64,000 nucleotides of DNA, from NCBI RefSeq assembly GCF_002174305.1, contig NZ_MIJB01000009.1:1-64000 (forward strand), given 5' to 3'. The stretch is from Aeromicrobium sp. PE09-221. GTDB taxonomy: Bacteria; Actinomycetota; Actinomycetes; Propionibacteriales; Nocardioidaceae. Shown here one piece after another: positions 58,238-64,000 of this stretch; positions within the stretch are counted from its first letter, which is position 1; each line of letters begins with the position of its first letter. The position numbers and the translations under genes were made by a program. The notes beneath the pieces were generated by a model. It was given only the letters and a program-made list of their open reading frames with translations. It was not told where the DNA came from and searched no databases.

Positions 58238-61200
58238 CCGAGGTCGCCATCGTCGCGATGTCGTGCCGGTTCCCCGGCGCCGCCGATGTGGACGAGTTCC
58301 AGGATCTCCTGGCTGCAGGCCGCGAGGGACTGCGTCGCACCGATGCCGCAGCGCCGTTGGTGCCCGTCGTGGGACGGGTGGACACGGCCCTGGACACCGA
58401 TCCGGCCGCCCTCGGCCTCGGTGAGACCGATGCCGAGGTGATGGACCCGCAGCATCGAGTCTTCCTCGAATGCGCCCGCGACGCGCTCGATCGCGCCGGA
58501 CATGGTGCCGGTGACACGCGTGGCGTGGTCGGCGTCTACGCCGGGGCCGGCCTGTCGGGCTACCTCGCCCACAATCTCGCCGGCCGTTTCGACGCCACCG
58601 GAGGCGCTGACCCTGTCGCCAGCCTGCACCTGCACACCGCCAATGTCGCCGACTACCTGCCGCTGCGCGCCGCCCACCTGCTCGGCCTCGACGGCCCGTC
58701 GATGGCCGTCGGCGCGACGTGCGCGACCTCGCTGGTCGCCGTGCACACCGCCGTCCAGGCGCTGCTCGCCGACGAGTGCGACACCGCGCTGGCGGGAGGA
58801 GTCTCCCTGCAGGTGCCTCCGCCCGAGGGCTACGTCGCCGTGCCCGACGGGCCCTTCAGCACCGACGGCCACACGCGCTCCTTCTCGCGAGGCGCCTCCG
58901 GGACGGTGTTCGCCGACGGCGCCGGGTGCGTCGTGCTGCGCCGGCTCGAGGACGCGCTGGCTGACGGCGACCCGATCCACGCGGTGATCCGCGGCAGCGC
59001 CGTCACCAACGACGGTGCCGGCAAGGTCGGCTTCACGGCTCCTACCGTGGCCGGCCAGGTCGCTGCGATCGAACAGGCCTTCGCGGTCGCCGATCTGGAA
59101 CCCGCCGATATCGGCCTCCTCGAAGGGCACGGAACCGCGACGGCGCTGGGAGACCGCATCGAGATCGCCGCGCTGCGCGAGGTATGGGGCGCCGCCGCGA
59201 CGCCGTGGTGCGCGCTCGGCTCGGTGAAGGGAAATATCGGGCACACGTCCTCCGCCGCGGGGGTCGCCGGACTGATCAAGGCCGTGCTAGCGGTGCGCGA
59301 CGGGGAGATCTTCCCGACGCCGCACGCCGATCCCGTCGCCGAGCTCGACGGCTCGGCGTTCTACCTGCCGGAGACGGCCCGATCCTGGAACGGCGGCACC
59401 ACGCGCCGGGCGGGTGTCAGCTCCTTCGGCATCGGCGGCGTCAATTGCCACCTCATTGTGGAGCAGCCGCCCCAACGCCGGGCGCCGGGCCGGATGCCGC
59501 GCGGCTCCGAGCTCGTCGCGCTGAGCGCCGCAACCCCCTCGGCGGCCATCACCTGGCGTGACGCCACCCTCGCCGAGGCACGGCGCCTGCGCGCTGACGA
59601 CCGCGCTACGGTCGCCGATGTCGCCGCCACGCTGGCCCATGGCCGCGCAGAGATGCCGCATCGCGCCATCGCGGTCGTCGACGAGTCCGGTGGGGCCGTG
59701 GCGTCGAGTGCACACACGGCTGCGGACGCCCGTCTCGTGCTGGCGTTCCCGGGTGCGGGCGCTCAACGGCGAGGCATGCTGCGCGACGCGACCCACGCCG
59801 ACCCGTCCCTGTACGCGCACCTCGTCGAGGCCACCGAGGCCGTCGAGAAAGCCGGTGGCCCCGCACTCCTGGAACTGCTGACCGACCGGTCCTCCGATGA
59901 TCCCGTGCCGGATCCGGCCGTCGGCCTGCCGGCACTGTTCGCGGCGGAGGTCGCGACGGCCCTTCGCCTCATCGACCTCGGTGTCCGTCCCGATGCGGTC
60001 GTCGGTCACAGCGTGGGCGAGTACGCCGCAGCCGTGGCGAGTGGGGGACTGAGCCTCGACGACGCCGCCGCGCTCGTGGTGACGCGCTCGACGGCGATGG
60101 GCTGGACCGCCCCGGGGCGGATGCTCGCCGTGGCTCTCGACGAGCCCGCGGTCACGAGGTTGTCGGAGGATCACCGGGACGTCGACCTCGCGGCCGTCAA
60201 CGGGCCCGGCTCCTGCGTCGTGGCCGGACCGGCCGCGGCCGTCGACGCTTTCGCGAAGGAGCTGACCCGGGGCGGCACACGGGCGACGGTCGTGGGGATC
60301 GACGTCGCCGCCCACTCGCACCTCGTCGATGCGGTGCGCCCCGAGCTCGATGCGCTGGCGTCCACCCTCACTCCTCGCACGCCTGCGATCGACCTGTATT
60401 CCACACTCGACGGCGAACGGGTCGGTGATGCCGAGTGGAGTGATCCTGCCCGCTGGGGCGAGCATCTGCGTCGTACGGTGCGGTTCTCCGATGCGCTGGA
60501 CGCCGCGATGGGCGACGGCCCGTGCATCGTGCTCTCCTGCGGCCCGGGCTCGACGGTGCCGTGGGCGGCGCGTGCCGTCGGCGCCGACCGGACGACCGCG
60601 GTCGTCTCGGCCTTCGCCGAGGACGACGGTGACGGCCGGGACGCCTTCCTCGAGGCCGCCGGCGTGCTGTGGGCGTGCGGTGCGGGCGTCGATCTGGCTG
60701 AGCTCACCGGTCCCGTCGTGCGTCGTGTCGCGCTGCCGACCTATCCCTATGAGCGGCGCCGACTCTACGTCGAGCCCGCACGCCGCGGGCTGACGGCCGT
60801 GGGCCCGCGGCAGGACGAGCCGAGCGCCACCGAGCCGCTGCAACTGCCCACCTGGCGCGAGGTTCCTCCGGCGACGGCACCGTCGCCCGGCTCCGTCCGG
60901 GTGCTCGGCACCGGCCAAGAGGCCGACCGGCTGCGCGAGCTCTTCGGGGAGACCGGTGAGGAGCGGCCGGCCGCGGTCGTCCTCACCGTCGACACTCGCC
61001 GTGGTTCCGGTGAGCGCGAGCGGCTCACCGCCTCCCTGCGGCAGGTCGCCGTTCTCGCCCGTGAGATCGCGGCCCTGAGCGGTGACGAGGAGCCGCTGCC
61101 CGTCCTCCACGTGCACGAGGCCGCGGAGCCGGCGGAGGACGACCCGGTCGCCGCAGCCGTCGCCGGTACGATGCGCGTCGTCGGCCAGGAGACCCCAGGC

Positions 61201-64000
61201 GTGCGCTGGCGCACGGTCTCCGCGGACCGCCCCGCCATCGCGACCGGCGCGTTGAACGCCGAGCTGGGCGATCTCGCGGCAACCGGGGAGTCGGGCTGGG
61301 AGGTCCGGTTGCACGGGCACACGCGGCGCATCCGTACCTGGCAGTCCTGGCATTCCTCGACACCGGACATCGCGCCTTTGCCGAGCGGTGCCACCGTACT
61401 GGTCACCGGAGGTCTCGGCGCCGTGGGCTTAACCCTGGCGGAGCGATGGGGCCTGCGGCATGGCGCCCGGATCGTGCTCGCCTCGCGCCGGGGCGCGGGT
61501 CTCGAACAGAGCCGGGACCCGCGATCGATCGAGCAGCGCGACACCGTCGCGGTACTCCGCGAGCGAGGCGTCGAGATCGAGCTGGCCGAGCTCGATGTGT
61601 CCGATACCGGCGCGGTCGATCGTCTCATCGGGAGGCTCACCGCCGAGCGGGGGCCGCTCGACCTGATCGTGCACGCTCCCGTCGCCCTGGAGCTCGCGCC
61701 ATTGGCCGAGCTCGACGACGCGGCGATCGCGGCCAATCTCGCCGCCAAGGTCGACGGTGTCGCCGCGCTGGAGGCCGCCGTCGATCGACTCGCGGCCGAC
61801 CGGCGGCCTCGCCGGGTCGTGCTGATGTCGTCGGCGGCAGGGACGATCGGCGGGTTCGGCCTCGGCGCCTATGTCGCCGCGAGCCGATTCCTCGACGCGG
61901 TGGCCCACCGTCGGCACGCGCAGGGATGGACGGCCCTGGACTGGGATCGGTGGCGCTTCGGCACGGCCGCGGAGGCGGAGGCCGTCTCCGAGATCACGAT
62001 GCGGCACGCGCTCGATGCCGAGGACGCCGTCCGGGCTCTCGACCGGGTCCTCGCGCTGCCTACCGCACCACCGCAGATCGCGGTCTCGCCGGGGGCTCTC
62101 GATCCGCGTTCCCTGGCGCTGCCGCGTCGTTCGGTCGCGGTCGCAGCCGGTGACGAGGACTTGCGCACGCCTGCCGAGCGCCTGGTCGCGGACGTGTGGA
62201 GCACGGTGCTCGGCGCACCCGTCACCAGCCGCGACGACGACTTCTTCGCGCGCGGCGGACACTCGCTGCTCGCCACCCGCGTCCTGGCGGAACTGCGCGA
62301 TCGCAGCGGCGTGACGCTGCGCCTGCGCGACCTCCTGCAGGCGCCCACCGTCGCCGCCCTGGCCGAGCTGTTCGACGGCCCGGACGGCGACGTCGCGACC
62401 GACGAACCGGGGCCCGCGCCGAGCGTGCCGTCGCCGTCCGCGCCGTCCGAGCCCTTCGGGCTGACGCGGGTGCAGACGGCCTATCTGCTCGGCCGACAGG
62501 ACACCTATGAGCTCGGCGGGGTCGGTTGCCACTTCCACCTCGAGATCGCCTGTCCCACGATCGACGTCGAGCGCTATGCACACGCGTGGCGCACGGTGGT
62601 GGACCGCCACGAGATGCTCCGCACGGTCATCGACCACACGGGACGCAACCACCCGCTGGATCCGCCGCCGGAGGCCGGCCTGCGCGTGCATGACCTGACC
62701 GACGAGGTGCCCGACCGGGCGCGCGACGAGCTCGCCCGGCTGCGGGACGAGTCCGCCCACCGCGTCGCCGACCCCGCCGCGTGGCCGCTAGTGGAGCCGG
62801 TCGTCGTCCTCATGCCGGACGGAGAGCACCGGCTGCTGATCTCGGTCGACGTGCTTGTATGCGACTCGGCCAGCTGGATGCTCGTCGACCGGGAGATGCG
62901 GGCTCTGTACGAGGACTCGGGTCGCGAGTTGCCGGCGCCGCGCACTACCTTCGCCGCATGCGTGGCCGCCCTCGACGCACGAGCCGGTGGCTCGGAGCGA
63001 GAAGAGGCGTGGGCGTACTGGCGTCCGCGCGCCGACACACTGCCAGCCGCCCCCGCCATCGGTAGCGACCGCGGGTCGGCCGAACCGCGATTCACACGGC
63101 GGCGCGCCGTCGTGGAGGCGTCGGACTGGGCTCGGATCCGCGAACGGGCGGCGGTTGAGCGGCTGACCCCCACGGCCGTGGTCTTGGCCGCCTACAGCGA
63201 GACGCTGGCGCAGTGGTCCGGAGAGGAACACTTCAGCATCACGCTCACCGTCTTCGACCGGCCCGAGCTGACCGGTGTCGAGGACGTCGTGGGGGAGTTC
63301 TCCACACTCCTGCTGCTCGAACGTCGGCCACCCGAGACGGCCGGGTTCGCAGCAGGAGCGGCAGGCCTGCAACACCAGCTCCACGCCGATCTCCCGCACA
63401 CGGCCGTCTCCGGCCTGGAGGTGCTCGCCGAGCAGGCGCGACGCACCGGCCGGCAGCGCAATGTGCCCGTGGTCTTCACCAGCATGCTCGGGCTCGACAC
63501 CGCGCCCGACGGTGAGCGGCACGACCACGAATGGCTCGGCCCGGTCGTCGACGGTGTCAGCCAGACCCCTCAGACCTGGCTGGACCACCAGGCCTTCGAG
63601 CTGCGCGGCGACCTGATCCTTCAGTGGGACGTCAACGAGGCGGCGATCGATCCGGAAACTGCGGACGAGGCCTTCGACGCGTATGTCGAGCGACTGCGTG
63701 GACTCACCGCGGACGACGCCTGGGACAGCAGTACGCCGGAACCCGACGATGCCTCGGCCACGCCGGCCGATGACCTCGTGGCCGCTATCCGGCAGTCGTG
63801 GGCCGAGGTGCTGACCGTGGACGTCGCGCAGATCCACGACGACTCCACGTTCCTGTCCCTCGGCGGCGACTCTCTGCTGGCCGTACGGATGGCGGCGCAC
63901 CTGGCGGAGCGCACGGGACGGACGCTGCCACTGACCGCCGTACGATCCGAGACCACCGTCGCGGAGGTGGCCGCTGCGCTGCGCGCCGAGGACGAAGGGG
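58234..64000 (+). CDS. Hybrid PKS/NRPS, HMWP1-like: KS-AT-KR-ACP-Cy-PCP (runs off window)
   Basis: An open frame of at least 1,922 codons. KS: active-site Cys163 in GATCATSLVAVH (usually DTACSS), His299 in EGHGTAT, His337 in GNIGHTSSAAG. AT: Ser593 in GHSVGEYAA. KR: GGLGAVG at about 1059-1065 and Tyr1213 in GAYVAAS. ACP: Ser1344 in GGHSLL. Cyclisation domain: LTRVQTAYLLGR near 1410 and DxxxxDxxS with Asp1539, Asp1544, Ser1547. PCP: Ser1880 in LGGDSLL. No adenylation or integral methyltransferase domain is in the visible part. This is the yersiniabactin HMWP1 order, in which Cys is loaded by another protein's A domain, giving a thiazoline. The 3' part lies outside the window. Confidence 0.92.
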   Translation, partial: MTEVAIVAMSCRFPGAADVDEFQDLLAAGREGLRRTDAAAPLVPVVGRVDTALDTDPAALGLGETDAEVMDPQHRVFLECARDALDRAGHGAGDTRGVVGVYAGAGLSGYLAHNLAGRFDATGGADPVASLHLHTANVADYLPLRAAHLLGLDGPSMAVGATCATSLVAVHTAVQALLADECDTALAGGVSLQVPPPEGYVAVPDGPFSTDGHTRSFSRGASGTVFADGAGCVVLRRLEDALADGDPIHAVIRGSAVTNDGAGKVGFTAPTVAGQVAAIEQAFAVADLEPADIGLLEGHGTATALGDRIEIAALREVWGAAATPWCALGSVKGNIGHTSSAAGVAGLIKAVLAVRDGEIFPTPHADPVAELDGSAFYLPETARSWNGGTTRRAGVSSFGIGGVNCHLIVEQPPQRRAPGRMPRGSELVALSAATPSAAITWRDATLAEARRLRADDRATVADVAATLAHGRAEMPHRAIAVVDESGGAVASSAHTAADARLVLAFPGAGAQRRGMLRDATHADPSLYAHLVEATEAVEKAGGPALLELLTDRSSDDPVPDPAVGLPALFAAEVATALRLIDLGVRPDAVVGHSVGEYAAAVASGGLSLDDAAALVVTRSTAMGWTAPGRMLAVALDEPAVTRLSEDHRDVDLAAVNGPGSCVVAGPAAAVDAFAKELTRGGTRATVVGIDVAAHSHLVDAVRPELDALASTLTPRTPAIDLYSTLDGERVGDAEWSDPARWGEHLRRTVRFSDALDAAMGDGPCIVLSCGPGSTVPWAARAVGADRTTAVVSAFAEDDGDGRDAFLEAAGVLWACGAGVDLAELTGPVVRRVALPTYPYERRRLYVEPARRGLTAVGPRQDEPSATEPLQLPTWREVPPATAPSPGSVRVLGTGQEADRLRELFGETGEERPAAVVLTVDTRRGSGERERLTASLRQVAVLAREIAALSGDEEPLPVLHVHEAAEPAEDDPVAAAVAGTMRVVGQETPGVRWRTVSADRPAIATGALNAELGDLAATGESGWEVRLHGHTRRIRTWQSWHSSTPDIAPLPSGATVLVTGGLGAVGLTLAERWGLRHGARIVLASRRGAGLEQSRDPRSIEQRDTVAVLRERGVEIELAELDVSDTGAVDRLIGRLTAERGPLDLIVHAPVALELAPLAELDDAAIAANLAAKVDGVAALEAAVDRLAADRRPRRVVLMSSAAGTIGGFGLGAYVAASRFLDAVAHRRHAQGWTALDWDRWRFGTAAEAEAVSEITMRHALDAEDAVRALDRVLALPTAPPQIAVSPGALDPRSLALPRRSVAVAAGDEDLRTPAERLVADVWSTVLGAPVTSRDDDFFARGGHSLLATRVLAELRDRSGVTLRLRDLLQAPTVAALAELFDGPDGDVATDEPGPAPSVPSPSAPSEPFGLTRVQTAYLLGRQDTYELGGVGCHFHLEIACPTIDVERYAHAWRTVVDRHEMLRTVIDHTGRNHPLDPPPEAGLRVHDLTDEVPDRARDELARLRDESAHRVADPAAWPLVEPVVVLMPDGEHRLLISVDVLVCDSASWMLVDREMRALYEDSGRELPAPRTTFAACVAALDARAGGSEREEAWAYWRPRADTLPAAPAIGSDRGSAEPRFTRRRAVVEASDWARIRERAAVERLTPTAVVLAAYSETLAQWSGEEHFSITLTVFDRPELTGVEDVVGEFSTLLLLERRPPETAGFAAGAAGLQHQLHADLPHTAVSGLEVLAEQARRTGRQRNVPVVFTSMLGLDTAPDGERHDHEWLGPVVDGVSQTPQTWLDHQAFELRGDLILQWDVNEAAIDPETADEAFDAYVERLRGLTADDAWDSSTPEPDDASATPADDLVAAIRQSWAEVLTVDVAQIHDDSTFLSLGGDSLLAVRMAAHLAERTGRTLPLTAVRSETTVAEVAAALRAEDEG

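Noticed and set aside
1-64000. CRISPR array, prophage structural genes, rRNA operon or replication origin
   Set aside because: Looked for regularly spaced repeats, capsid or terminase-like proteins, rRNA and DnaA-box clusters; none seen.

Overview
The window is high-GC DNA with very long spurious antisense reading frames. GTG starts, 4-nt gene overlaps, a CCA-less initiator tRNA of actinobacterial type, a DtxR/IdeR-type iron box and stand-alone lipoprotein-dependent ABC importers all point to an actinobacterium; I cannot place it to genus. No rRNA, CRISPR array or replication origin was seen.

Layout. (1) 1-4.0 kb: a MarR regulator (cut by the window edge) divergent from an AcrB-like RND exporter, then a YbaK-type deacylase. 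(2) 4.0-6.7 kb: initiator tRNA-Met whose 3' end is repeated exactly (38 bp) 2.6 kb downstream; the segment between holds an excisionase-like protein, a zeta-toxin gene coupled to a small candidate antitoxin, and a pRiA4b ORF3-like gene, but no integrase. An IS21-type transposase fragment follows. (3) 7.4-15.1 kb: a five-gene iron-siderophore uptake operon (siderophore-interacting protein fused to a methyltransferase-like domain, binding lipoprotein, two permeases, ATPase), with an iron box in its promoter and a double-length tandem AraC regulator on the other side.

(4) 15.5-49.4 kb: a large catabolic island and the most original part. It has three PotD-like binding lipoproteins but one permease/permease/ATPase set, three acyl-CoA ligases, two copies of an overlapping pair of FAD amine oxidases, two saccharopine-dehydrogenase-like proteins, a DapB-like reductase, an imine-reductase-like protein, a RidA protein, two thioesterases, two SDRs, a VOC protein, a PPOX protein, a drug/metabolite-type exporter, a molybdopterin N-/S-oxide-reductase-like enzyme, three TetR regulators, one LuxR regulator lacking its phospho-acceptor Asp, and a decayed TPP enzyme. 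At least fifteen copies of a short GC-rich element, roughly CCCCCRNNYGGGY, lie just upstream of these transcription units. This suggests one regulon that imports a cationic amine compound, oxidises it to imines, and processes the carbon skeleton as CoA esters. The substrate is not identifiable from sequence.

(5) 49.4-54.1 kb: a tightly overlapping phosphonate operon (phnD-phnC-phnE-lysR-phnA) for phosphonoacetate uptake and hydrolysis. (6) 54.3 kb to the window end: a metallophore-type biosynthetic cluster: MFS exporter, TetR, Sfp-type phosphopantetheinyl transferase, stand-alone methyltransferase and a large hybrid PKS/NRPS (KS-AT-KR-ACP-Cy-PCP, running off the window), resembling yersiniabactin HMWP1 with its methyltransferase split off. 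A FUR-family (possibly Zur) box sits in the divergent promoter.
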